DNA of 7,209 bases from NCBI GenBank assembly GCA_944385595.1, contig CALWXY010000142.1, positions 1 through 7,209 on the forward strand, read 5' to 3'. The translations under genes and the position numbers were made by a program. The notes below the pieces were generated by a model, which saw only the letters and a program-made list of their open reading frames with translations, ran no database searches and was not told the origin of the DNA. This DNA is from an uncultured Oscillospiraceae bacterium. Its GTDB lineage: Bacteria; Bacillota; Clostridia; Oscillospirales; Oscillospiraceae. Position 1 is the stretch's first letter; each line of letters opens with the position of its first letter. Shown here one piece after another: positions 1 through 5,526 of the stretch.

Positions 1-524
1 ATCAGCGCCGAGAAGGCGACCTTGCCGCTCTGCGGCTCGAACACCGGCTCGCGAACCCAGTCGGAGAGCAGGAACTCGCCCTCTCCCCTCTTTGTGCAGC
101 GCATGACGCTGACCTCGCCGGAAAAGAGCTCAGCGGCGGCGGAGGCCGCCTCGTTCACGTTGGCATGGTCGTACTCAAGTCTGCCGGAGACTCGCAGCCA
201 CTTCAGCTCCTTCGCCTTGTGCTCTGACTGATAGACCTCCAGCGGTCTCAGCCCCTCCGGCATGGCGGCGGCGAGCCTATTCACCAGCAGCTCCGGCTCC
301 GGGCAATCCCCGGCGAGGCGGAAGTCCATAAGCTCGCAGCGGCTCGCGCAGCCGACGGACAGCGGCAGCAGTATTGAAATCAGCGGGTGGGGGTTGAAGC
401 CCTCGCTGTATTTGAGCGGCACTCCCGCTCTGAGGAACACCCTCTGCATGGTGTGCATCAAATCGAGGTGGGATATATACACGGCTCTGCCGGTCTTTTC
501 AAATCTGAGCCTCAGCTTATCCAT
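1..524 (-). CDS. TIGR03936 / DUF2344 radical SAM-linked protein (3' end beyond window edge)
   Basis: Partial gene: 174 complete codons are visible and the frame stays open to position 1, so the C-terminus is missing. The start is ATG at 524-522, with a strong GGAGG Shine-Dalgarno at 533-537, 8 nt upstream. The protein begins MDKLRLRFEKTGRAVYISHL and continues with a SEGFNPHP segment near residues 40-47; 'F.KtG...ISHLDlm' followed by 'SeGFnPHP' is the signature of this family. The family is known as a partner of, or C-terminal fusion to, TIGR03960 radical SAM proteins. Its biochemical role is not established to my knowledge; the usual neighbours (ribonuclease G, ribosomal proteins L21 and L27) suggest RNA or ribosome metabolism, which is inference. 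Its start overlaps the end of the radical SAM gene by 8 nt, so the two are very likely translationally coupled. The call is firm, the function unknown. Confidence 0.9.
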   Translation of the reverse strand, partial: MDKLRLRFEKTGRAVYISHLDLMHTMQRVFLRAGVPLKYSEGFNPHPLISILLPLSVGCASRCELMDFRLAGDCPEPELLVNRLAAAMPEGLRPLEVYQSEHKAKELKWLRVSGRLEYDHANVNEAASAAAELFSGEVSVMRCTKRGEGEFLLSDWVREPVFEPQSGKVAFSAL

Positions 525-2352
525 CGCAGCGTCCTCCCTTCAGCAGCATTACAGCGCCGCAGCCGGTGCACTGTTTGCGGCAGTCCGGCGAGATGACGCC
601 CGCCTGGCTCTGCTCGCGCTCGTGCCACAGGTGCTCGCGGCGCACGCCGAGGGAAATCGTCTCCCACGGCATAAGCTCGTCCCTGCCGCGCTCGCGGTTG
701 GCGTAGAAATGCGGGTCGACGCCACATTTGTCAAAAGCATCCAGCCAGCGCTGAAGCGTAAAATACTCGCCCCAGGACTGCATGACGCCGCCGTTTCGCC
801 AGACCTCCTCCAACACGCGGCCTATGCGTCTGTCGCCGCGCGAGAGCACGGCCTCGATGAAGCTGGTCTCCGGGTCGTGCCAGTTGTAGTTTATGGCCTT
901 GGCCGTCATCGTGTCGCGCAGGAGCTTCACGCGGCGGGAGTACTCCTCCATGCTAACCTGCGCGTCCCACTGAAATGGCGTGTGCGGCTTCGGCACGAAG
1001 CATGAGGTCGAGACGGTGATGCGCACTCCGCGGCTCTTGACGGCGGCGTGCTTTTTCCATGTCCACAGCACCTTGTTCGCAAGCTCCGCTATGGCGACGA
1101 TGTCCTCGTCCGTCTCGGTAGGCAGACCGAGCATGAAGTAGAGCTTCACTCCGTTCCAGCCGCCCTCGAATGCGACGCGGCAGGACTCGAGCAGATCCTC
1201 CTCGCGGACGTTTTTATTTATCGCGTCGCGCAGGCGCTGAGAACCCGCCTCCGGCGCGAATGTGAGGCCGCTTTTGCGCACCTTCTGCACTCTGTGCATG
1301 ATGTCCATGGAGAAGTTGTCGGCCCTCAGGCTCGGCAGCGAGAGGCTGACGCTGCGCGGCTCGCACCAGTCGAGCAGGCCGTCGCACAGAGCGGGCAGCT
1401 CCCTGTAGTCGCTGGTGCTGAGTGAGGCCATGGATATCTCCTGATAGCCGGTGTTCTGAAGCGACTGCGTCCCCTGCTCCACGAGCTTTGCGACGCTGCG
1501 CGAGCGCACGGGGCGGTAGGCGTAGCCCGCCTGGCAGAATCGGCAGCCGCGTATGCAGCCGCGGAACAGCTCTATGGTCACGCGGTCGTGCACTATCTCG
1601 GTGGAGGAAACTATGGGGTTTGTGGGGAACGGACTGTTCTCAAAGTCCTGTATGATGCGCTTAGTGACGCGCTGCGGCGCGCCGTCGGCTAGCTTCACAG
1701 CGCTCAGAGTGCCGTCCTCGTTATACTCCGGCTCATACAGCGCCGGGACGTAGACGCCCTCGATTTTCGCGGCCTCAAGCAGGAAGCTCTGCTTGTCCCA
1801 GCCCTGCTCCTTTGCGCGGATATACAGCTCCGTGACCTCGACGTCCAGCTCCTCGCCCTCGCCTATTAGGAAGAGGTCGACGAAATCGCTCAGCGGCTCC
1901 GGGTTGCAGCAGCTGCTGCCGCCCGCGACGACCAGTGGTGTGAGCGACGGGCGCTCCGCGCGGCGCACTGGTATGCCCGCGAGGTCGAGCATGTTGAGGA
2001 CATTGGTGTAGGCCATCTCGTAGCCCAGGGAAAACGCCACTATGTCGAAGTCGGCGACGCTGTCGCCGCTCTCGAGCGCCCAGAGCGGGATTTTCTCGGC
2101 GCGCATCTCGCGCTCCATGTCGCCCCAGGGCGCGAATACGCGCTCGCACCACACGCCGGGCATATTGTTGAAGACCTCGTAGAGTATTCTCATGCCGAGG
2201 TTCGACATGCCAATCTCGTATGTATCGGGAAAGCAGAAGGCTATCCGCGCGCGGAGGCCATCCTTATCCTTGACAATCTGGTTGTATTCGCCGCCGGTGT
2301 AGCGCGCCGGCTTCTGCACGCGGGGGAGTATCCGCTCCAATCGCTTGTCCAT
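517..2352 (-). CDS. TIGR03960-family radical SAM protein (B12-binding-like N-terminal fold)
   Basis: Radical SAM enzyme of unknown substrate, 611 residues from the chosen start. The N-terminal third (about residues 30-180) has the alternating hydrophobic pattern of a cobalamin-binding-type Rossmann domain, with FCFPDTYEIGMSNLGMRILY and a later LIGEGEE, but I see no DxHxxG cobalamin motif. The core has the cluster motif C266-x3-C270-x2-C273 in ELFRGCIRGCRFCQAGY. A second cysteine group, C591-x3-C595-x2-C598, lies at the C-terminus and could bind an auxiliary iron-sulphur cluster (inference). An in-frame ATG at 2385 and another at 2361 are possible starts. I chose 2352 because homologues begin close to the MDKRLERILP..QKPARYTGGEYN block; none of the three has a strong Shine-Dalgarno. 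The gene lies between the M50 protease gene and DUF2344 in one operon. The family is common in Clostridia beside rng-rplU-rpmA, so a role in rRNA, tRNA or ribosomal protein modification is plausible but unproven. Confidence 0.93.
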   Translation of the reverse strand: MDKRLERILPRVQKPARYTGGEYNQIVKDKDGLRARIAFCFPDTYEIGMSNLGMRILYEVFNNMPGVWCERVFAPWGDMEREMRAEKIPLWALESGDSVADFDIVAFSLGYEMAYTNVLNMLDLAGIPVRRAERPSLTPLVVAGGSSCCNPEPLSDFVDLFLIGEGEELDVEVTELYIRAKEQGWDKQSFLLEAAKIEGVYVPALYEPEYNEDGTLSAVKLADGAPQRVTKRIIQDFENSPFPTNPIVSSTEIVHDRVTIELFRGCIRGCRFCQAGYAYRPVRSRSVAKLVEQGTQSLQNTGYQEISMASLSTSDYRELPALCDGLLDWCEPRSVSLSLPSLRADNFSMDIMHRVQKVRKSGLTFAPEAGSQRLRDAINKNVREEDLLESCRVAFEGGWNGVKLYFMLGLPTETDEDIVAIAELANKVLWTWKKHAAVKSRGVRITVSTSCFVPKPHTPFQWDAQVSMEEYSRRVKLLRDTMTAKAINYNWHDPETSFIEAVLSRGDRRIGRVLEEVWRNGGVMQSWGEYFTLQRWLDAFDKCGVDPHFYANRERGRDELMPWETISLGVRREHLWHEREQSQAGVISPDCRKQCTGCGAVMLLKGGRCDG

Positions 2353-2397
2353 ATCGCACATCCAAACACTTGAATTTATCCGCATGGCGCGGTTCTC

Positions 2398-2946
2398 TTA
2401 TTTTATACCATTCGGCCGCGATTTACAAGTGTCGGCGAGGGTGTAAATGCTGAGCCAGCCCGCAGCTATGGCCGCACCGGAGCCGAAGCCGCGCGCGGCG
2501 CACCAGAGTCCGAAGCCCATTGCGGCGGCGCAGAGCGCAAGCTCAACCCCCGGCAGACTGCGCCCGACTGCCGCGCGCATCGCCCTGCCCCCGTCGAGCG
2601 GAGACAGCGGCAGGAGATTGAAAAGGCTCAGCGCGAGGCTGAGCGAGGCGCTCAGCTCAAAGCCCGCGAAATGCGCGGCGGCGCACCATAAAAGCCCCGC
2701 GGCAGGCCCCGCCAGTGCGGCCAGCAGCTCTCCCGCCCTGTCCGGCTCAACGCTGTAGTCTATGCGCAGCCCTGTGCCGGTCAGCCAGAGCGCGTTCGGC
2801 CTTGCCCCCTCGGCAGCGAGGACGGCAAAGTGTCCCGCCTCGTGCGCGGCGACGGCGGCGAGCAGACTCAGCAGCTCGCCGCCATCCAGCAGCAGATACA
2901 GCAGAGACCACAGCAGCGCCCCCGCGCGGCTTATCCCCAGGCGCAT
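2398..2946 (-). CDS. spoIVFB: SpoIVFB-like M50 intramembrane metalloprotease, short form
   Basis: Site-2-protease family membrane protein, 182 residues. The zinc motif HEAGH (H35, E36, H39) sits in the first hydrophobic region. The second ligand motif N110-LLP-...-D118-GG is present in LFNLLPLSPLDGGR, so the active site looks complete. Hydrophobic stretches near residues 10-45, 72-92, 100-115 and 133-172 fit about four to six membrane segments. Bacillus subtilis SpoIVFB is about 288 residues and carries a C-terminal CBS domain; this protein ends right after the membrane core with a short basic tail, so that domain is absent. The start ATG overlaps the stop of the upstream M23 gene as TGATG. 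The nearest GGAG (2961-2964) is too far away for normal initiation, so the gene probably depends on coupling. Next to a LytM-type gene, the likely role is regulated intramembrane proteolysis in sporulation (pro-sigma-K in Bacillus). The substrate here is not shown by the sequence. Confidence 0.85.
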   Translation of the reverse strand: MRLGISRAGALLWSLLYLLLDGGELLSLLAAVAAHEAGHFAVLAAEGARPNALWLTGTGLRIDYSVEPDRAGELLAALAGPAAGLLWCAAAHFAGFELSASLSLALSLFNLLPLSPLDGGRAMRAAVGRSLPGVELALCAAAMGFGLWCAARGFGSGAAIAAGWLSIYTLADTCKSRPNGIK

Positions 2947-3650
2947 CAGACGAAAAACGGCTCCGGGTCGACGCAGCTGCCGTCGACCCTCAGCTCGAAG
3001 TGCAGGTGCGGCCCGGTGGCGACGCCGGTGTGGCCGACTTTTGCGATAGTCTCCCCCTTAGTCACATGCTGGCCGGGGGTCACCAGCAGCTCGCTGCAAT
3101 GGGCGTAGAGGCTGGCATAGCTGCCGTCGTGCTGAATGATGACGTAGTTGCCGTAGCTGTCGGAGTACTCGGCGGCAACCACGTCGCCCTCGGCGAAAGC
3201 GGATATTGACGTGCCCTCGTTTGCGGCGAGGTCGAGGCCGTAGTGGAAGCGGCTCTCGCCGTCGATTGGATGCATACGCTCGCCGTAAGGCGAGCTGACG
3301 ACTATGGCGACAGGCTCCGTGTAGTCAAACGGCAGCAGGCCGGTTTCCGTCTCCGCCGGAGGCTCCGACGGCGACGGCGTCGCCACCGGCGTGGGCGTCG
3401 GCGTTGCCACCGGCGACGGCGATGGGCTGGGGCTTGGCGACGGCTCCTCCGGCAGCACCGGCTCAAAATAATAGGAATAATTCTCGATATTGCGGCTGAG
3501 CGTCGTCACCACCGCGCGGTAGTCTATGCTGCGGTCTATGTGCGACACCACCTCGCCCCTCACGCTTGCGACGGCGTCCGGCATGGCAAATTTGATTGCG
3601 GTCAGGGCGAGGAAAATCCCCGCCGCGGCAAAGAATCTCGTCTCACGCAC
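2946..3650 (-). CDS. spoIVFA: Membrane-anchored M23/LytM-domain protein, SpoIVFA-like
   Basis: A 234-residue protein with a GTG start at 3650-3648, chosen because GGGAGGG lies 7 nt upstream (3658-3664). Residues 5-23 are a hydrophobic anchor (RFFAAAGIFLALTAIKFAMP). Residues 31-68 are a short soluble stretch, residues 69-98 a Pro/Ser/Thr linker rich in PS and PT repeats, and residues 118-232 an M23 (LytM) domain. That domain has SPYGERMHPIDG, H136-x3-D140 (FHYGLDLAA), H184 (LYAHC) and the H215-x-H217 pair in GPHLHFELR. These match the zinc ligands and catalytic histidines of active LytM enzymes, so peptidoglycan endopeptidase activity is possible. Being directly upstream of, and overlapping, an M50 protease gene, it fits the SpoIVFA position; in Bacillus, SpoIVFA anchors and inhibits SpoIVFB at the outer forespore membrane. 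An alternative is a general cell-wall hydrolase that happens to sit in this operon. The SpoIVFA name rests on synteny as much as on sequence. Confidence 0.82.
   Translation of the reverse strand: MRETRFFAAAGIFLALTAIKFAMPDAVASVRGEVVSHIDRSIDYRAVVTTLSRNIENYSYYFEPVLPEEPSPSPSPSPSPVATPTPTPVATPSPSEPPAETETGLLPFDYTEPVAIVVSSPYGERMHPIDGESRFHYGLDLAANEGTSISAFAEGDVVAAEYSDSYGNYVIIQHDGSYASLYAHCSELLVTPGQHVTKGETIAKVGHTGVATGPHLHFELRVDGSCVDPEPFFV
3357..3446 (-). repeat. Pro-Ser/Thr repeat-encoding linker in the M23 gene
   Basis: Codons 69-98 encode alternating Pro with Ser or Thr, including (SP)5 and two copies of a VATPxP unit. In DNA this appears as repeated GGCGACGGC / GGCGTCGCC-type blocks, a local low-complexity stretch prone to length change. 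In the protein it is an extended spacer between membrane anchor and LytM domain. Confidence 0.8.
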
Positions 3651-3657
3651 AGCTCAT

Positions 3658-3664
3658 CCCTCCC
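3658..3664 (-). promoter_or_regulatory. Shine-Dalgarno for the M23 gene, fixing a GTG start
   Basis: On the minus strand GGGAGGG lies 7 nt before the GTG at 3650-3648. An ATG directly abutting the Shine-Dalgarno (3657-3655) opens only a four-codon frame ending at 3643, so it is not the gene start. Confidence 0.8.
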
Positions 3665-3669
3665 GCGAT

Positions 3670-3697
3670 AGTGTATGTCCGGGGAGGAATAATTAGA
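3670..3697 (-). promoter_or_regulatory. Candidate sigma-E-type promoter upstream of the spoIVF-like operon
   Basis: The minus strand reads CATACACT at 3677-3670, an exact match to the CATACAnT -10 consensus of the mother-cell sigma factor sigma-E. With a 13-nt spacer the matching -35 is TCTAATT (3697-3691), 5 of 7 against KMATATT. A perfect KMATATT match, GCATATT (3703-3697), lies 19 nt from the -10, which is longer than usual. In Bacillus the spoIVF operon is sigma-E dependent, so context supports the call. The weak point is that the start site would fall at about 3664, right at the Shine-Dalgarno, giving a very short leader. Confidence 0.38.
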
Positions 3698-3714
3698 ATA
3701 TGCAAAAATTTGTC

Positions 3715-3743
3715 TTGACATTTTGTGGCGGTAAACTTATAAT
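3715..3743 (+). promoter_or_regulatory. Consensus sigma-A promoter of tRNA-Pro
   Basis: TTGACA at 3715-3720 and TATAAT at 3738-3743 are both perfect hexamers with the ideal 17-bp spacer. The predicted start near 3750 leaves a 5' leader of only about 8 nt before the mature tRNA at 3758, as expected for a strong stable-RNA promoter. Confidence 0.93.
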
Positions 3744-3757
3744 GATAAAGCTAATCA

Positions 3758-3833
3758 CGGGGTGTAGCGCAGTTGGTAGCGCGCATGGTTCGGGACCATG
3801 AGGCCCGGGGTTCAAGTCCCCGCACTCCGACCA
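3758..3833 (+). tRNA. tRNA-Pro, anticodon CGG, with encoded CCA
   Basis: A 76-nt cloverleaf folds fully. The acceptor stem pairs CGGGGTG (3758-3764) with CACTCCG (3823-3829), with one G-U pair. The D stem is GCGC/GCGC (3767-3770, 3779-3782). The anticodon stem CATGG/CCATG (3784-3788, 3796-3800) encloses loop TTCGGGA, giving anticodon CGG at 3791-3793, which reads CCG. The T stem CGGGG/CCCCG (3806-3810, 3818-3822) has loop TTCAAGT. The C1-G72 acceptor pair and G37 next to the anticodon are as expected for tRNA-Pro. A73 and CCA (3831-3833) are encoded in the DNA. It has its own promoter and terminator, so it is a single-gene unit. A GC-rich genome rich in CCG codons would need this isoacceptor. 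Confidence 0.97.
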
Positions 3834-3871
3834 AAATGAAGGGGCGTCCGCAGGACGCCCCTTCATTTTGG
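3831..3871 (+). terminator. 19-bp hairpin ending the tRNA-Pro transcript
   Basis: A perfect inverted repeat of 19 bp: left arm 3831-3849 from the CCA through AAAATGAAGGGGCGTCC, loop GCA at 3850-3852, right arm 3853-3871 ending CATTTTGG. The core GAAGGGGCGTCC stem followed by ATTTT acts as an intrinsic terminator on the plus strand. By symmetry it has the same T-run on the minus strand. The outermost three pairs involve the tRNA CCA end. Confidence 0.82.
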
Positions 3872-3888
3872 TATCCGGGGGAATTTTA

Positions 3889-4005
3889 ATGCTCGGGGCA
3901 GCAGAGCCGCCCCTGCGCGGTTACGCCGCACTCGCGGCGCGCCCCAGAAGGGGCGTTTTTCGTTTCCATGTCCGCAGGACGTCAATGCACGGCTCTGCAT
4001 CTTGA
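3889..4005 (+). other. Intergenic stretch with a doubtful 38-codon frame and two tandem hairpins
   Basis: Between the tRNA terminator and the MATE promoter no convincing gene is seen. An ATG at 3889 with GGGGGA ahead of it opens 38 codons ending at TGA 4003-4005, but the frame runs through a terminator and its product is low-complexity (MLGAAEPPLRGYAALAARP...). The stretch also holds a hairpin CGCCGC-ACTC-GCGGCG (3924-3939) directly before the 3940-3960 terminator, and a 9-bp inverted repeat GCAGAGCCG (3901-3909) / CGGCTCTGC (3990-3998). Most likely non-coding. Confidence 0.4.
3940..3960 (+). terminator. Second intrinsic terminator upstream of the MATE operon
   Basis: CGCCCC (3940-3945), loop AGAA, GGGGCG (3950-3955), then TTTTT at 3956-3960 followed by CGTTT. 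The stem is short but all G-C and the U-run is good. It backs up the tRNA terminator or ends a short leader, insulating the MATE promoter just downstream. Confidence 0.75.
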
Positions 4006-4030
4006 ATACCGTGCGGCGGAGTGCTATAGT
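4002..4030 (+). promoter_or_regulatory. Probable sigma-A promoter of the MATE operon
   Basis: The -35 hexamer TTGAAT at 4002-4007, a 17-bp spacer, and the -10 hexamer TATAGT at 4025-4030 preceded by TGC (extended -10). The expected start is near 4037, leaving a leader of roughly 60 nt before the ATG at 4099. A second TTGACA at 4047-4052 has no acceptable -10 at 17 bp and is not favoured. Confidence 0.68.
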
Positions 4031-4045
4031 TAAATTAGATTTAAC
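4029..4045. promoter_or_regulatory. Operator-like dyad over the MATE transcription start
   Basis: GTTAAAT (4029-4035) and ATTTAAC (4039-4045) are perfect 7-bp inverted arms around TAG. The dyad overlaps the end of the -10 and the predicted +1, where a repressor would block initiation. It matches no operator consensus I can name with confidence, and no regulator gene lies in the window. Confidence 0.42.
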
Positions 4046-4098
4046 ATTGACATTCAGTTGACGATGCCATTGTGACAGGGAACGGAAAAGGATGGGCT

Positions 4099-5472
4099 AT
4101 GGAAAAATCAGTGAGAGTCTTTAAGAACCGGCAGCACGACATCGACATGACCGAGGGCAACGCCTTCCAGCAGATTCTGATGTTCGCTCTGCCGCTGCTG
4201 GTCGGCAACATCTTCCAGCAGCTGTATAACATGGTCGACACCTGGGTGGTCGGCAACTACGTCAGCACCGAGGCCTTCGCCGCGGTGGGCAACGTCGGCC
4301 CCATCACGAACACCCTCATCGGTTTGTTCATGGGCTTCGCCAGCGGCGCCGGCGTCGTCGTCTCCCAGTACTACGGCGCCCACAATTTCACCAAGGTCCG
4401 CGACGCCGTCCACAACGCAATCATGCTGACGGTGATCCTCACCGTCGCGATGACGGCCATAGGCGTCGCCATGACGCCGCTGATGCTCAGATTCATGAAG
4501 ATGCAGGGCGCTGTCTACAACGAGGCGAAGGAGTATCTCAGCATCTATTTTGCCGGCATAGCCGGTCTGCTGTTTTACAACATGGGCTCCGGCATACTGC
4601 GCGCCGTCGGCGACTCGCGCCGCCCGTTTTACTTCCTGCTGGTCTCAGCGCTCACGAACACGGTGCTCGATCTGCTGTTCGTCATCGTATTCGGCATGGG
4701 CGTCGCGGGCGTCGCCTACGCCACCATCATCGCTCAGGCGCTCTCCGCCATACTCACCATGATTGTCCTCATCCGCACGGACTCCTGCGTCAAGGTGACG
4801 CTGCGCGACGTGCGCATACATATGGACATGATGAAAAAGACCATCAGCGTCGGCATTCCCGCCGCGCTCCAGATGGCCGTGACGGCTTTCTCCAACGTCT
4901 TCGTGCAGTCCTACATCAACCAGTTCGGCACCAACTACATGGGCGGCTGGACGGCATACTCCAAGGTCGACCAGCTGATTTTCCTGCCCATGCAGTCCCT
5001 CGCGCTGTCGGCGACCACCTTCGTCGGCCAGAATCTCGGCAGGAGCCAGACCGAGCGCGCGAGGTACGGCGCGCGCGTCGCGCTGTTCATGGCCATGGGC
5101 ATCACTCTGCTGGTCACGGTGGTGGTGATTATCACAGCGCCGTTCCTCGTCCGCTTCTTCAACGACAAGCCCGACGTCGTCACCGCGGGCACTCTGTTCC
5201 TCCGCACGCTCACGCCGTTCTATGTGCTCTGCTGCATCAACCAGATCTACTCCGGCGCGCTGCGCGGAGCCGGAGACTCCCGCGCGCCCATGATCATCAT
5301 GCTGGCCTCCTTTGTGGTGTTCCGCCAGATTTATCTGTTTATCGTCTCCAACTTCATCTCCAACACTGTCGTGCCTATCGCCATGGGATATCCCGCGGGC
5401 TGGTTCGTGTGCAGCATGCTGACTCTGATTTATTACCGCCACGCCGACTTCGGCAGAAGCCGCCTCGTGTGA
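4099..5472 (+). CDS. MATE-family multidrug / cation efflux transporter
   Basis: Integral membrane antiporter of the MATE (NorM/DinF/MepA) family, 457 residues, the usual length. The start ATG 4099 follows AAAGGA (4087-4092) by 6 nt; a GTG in frame at 4072 has no such site. The protein opens with a cytosolic tail containing DIDMTEGN, then the first helix segment PLLVGNIFQQLYNMVDTWVVG (residues 32-52). GAGVVVSQYYGA (83-94) and SATTFVGQNLG (304-314) are equivalent positions in the two six-helix halves, as are LRAVGDSRRPF (168-178) and LRGAGDSRAPM (388-398). About 12 membrane helices are visible, with no frameshift. MATE proteins export cationic drugs or metabolites in exchange for Na+ or H+; the substrate and coupling ion cannot be read from the sequence. 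It has its own promoter with an overlapping dyad, and a downstream gene that is probably cotranscribed after a 54-nt gap. Confidence 0.93.
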   Translation: MEKSVRVFKNRQHDIDMTEGNAFQQILMFALPLLVGNIFQQLYNMVDTWVVGNYVSTEAFAAVGNVGPITNTLIGLFMGFASGAGVVVSQYYGAHNFTKVRDAVHNAIMLTVILTVAMTAIGVAMTPLMLRFMKMQGAVYNEAKEYLSIYFAGIAGLLFYNMGSGILRAVGDSRRPFYFLLVSALTNTVLDLLFVIVFGMGVAGVAYATIIAQALSAILTMIVLIRTDSCVKVTLRDVRIHMDMMKKTISVGIPAALQMAVTAFSNVFVQSYINQFGTNYMGGWTAYSKVDQLIFLPMQSLALSATTFVGQNLGRSQTERARYGARVALFMAMGITLLVTVVVIITAPFLVRFFNDKPDVVTAGTLFLRTLTPFYVLCCINQIYSGALRGAGDSRAPMIIMLASFVVFRQIYLFIVSNFISNTVVPIAMGYPAGWFVCSMLTLIYYRHADFGRSRLV

Positions 5473-5514
5473 GTTTGGATTGCTGTTTCAGGCCAATGAC
5501 TTAATATGATTTAT

Positions 5515-5520
5515 GGAGGT
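5515..5520 (+). promoter_or_regulatory. Shine-Dalgarno that sets a GTG start for the PF06541 gene
   Basis: GGAGGT ends 6 nt before GTG 5527. The in-frame ATG at 5506 lies upstream of this site and has nothing comparable ahead of it, so the longer form would contain its own Shine-Dalgarno inside the coding region. Confidence 0.8.
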
Positions 5521-5526
5521 GGGCAT

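Noticed and set aside
262..1005. Open frame of 247 codons on the plus strand
   Set aside because: It lies antisense to the radical SAM and DUF2344 genes, which have strong family motifs; its product is low-complexity Ala/Leu/Val/Arg as expected from a GC-rich shadow frame.
2715..3209. Open frame of 164 codons on the plus strand
   Set aside because: Antisense to the M50 and M23 genes, whose HEAGH and GPHLHFE motifs show the true strand; the Arg/Ala-rich product is a shadow.
3357..3446. Possible CRISPR-like or tandem repeat array
   Set aside because: The repetition is codon-level Pro/Ser/Thr coding within an intact reading frame, with no spacers.
3643..3657. ATG with a four-codon frame before the M23 start
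   Set aside because: It directly abuts the Shine-Dalgarno with no spacing, so initiation there is unlikely and no uORF role can be supported.
3243..3671. Open frame of 142 codons on the plus strand with an Arg-rich tract
   Set aside because: The Arg tract is the reverse reading of the Pro-Ser/Thr linker of the M23 gene.
3758..3833. tRNA-Pro as an integration site for a mobile element
   Set aside because: No repeat of the tRNA 3' end is found elsewhere in the window, and there is no integrase gene.
4047..4052. TTGACA as an alternative -35 for the MATE gene
   Set aside because: At 17 bp the -10 position reads TTGTGA, a poor match; the upstream TTGAAT/TATAGT pair with extended -10 is better.
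4645..5442. Open frame of 265 codons on the minus strand
   Set aside because: Antisense to the MATE gene; the product is rich in His, Asp, Glu and Gly with no recognisable domain, typical of a GC-rich reverse frame.
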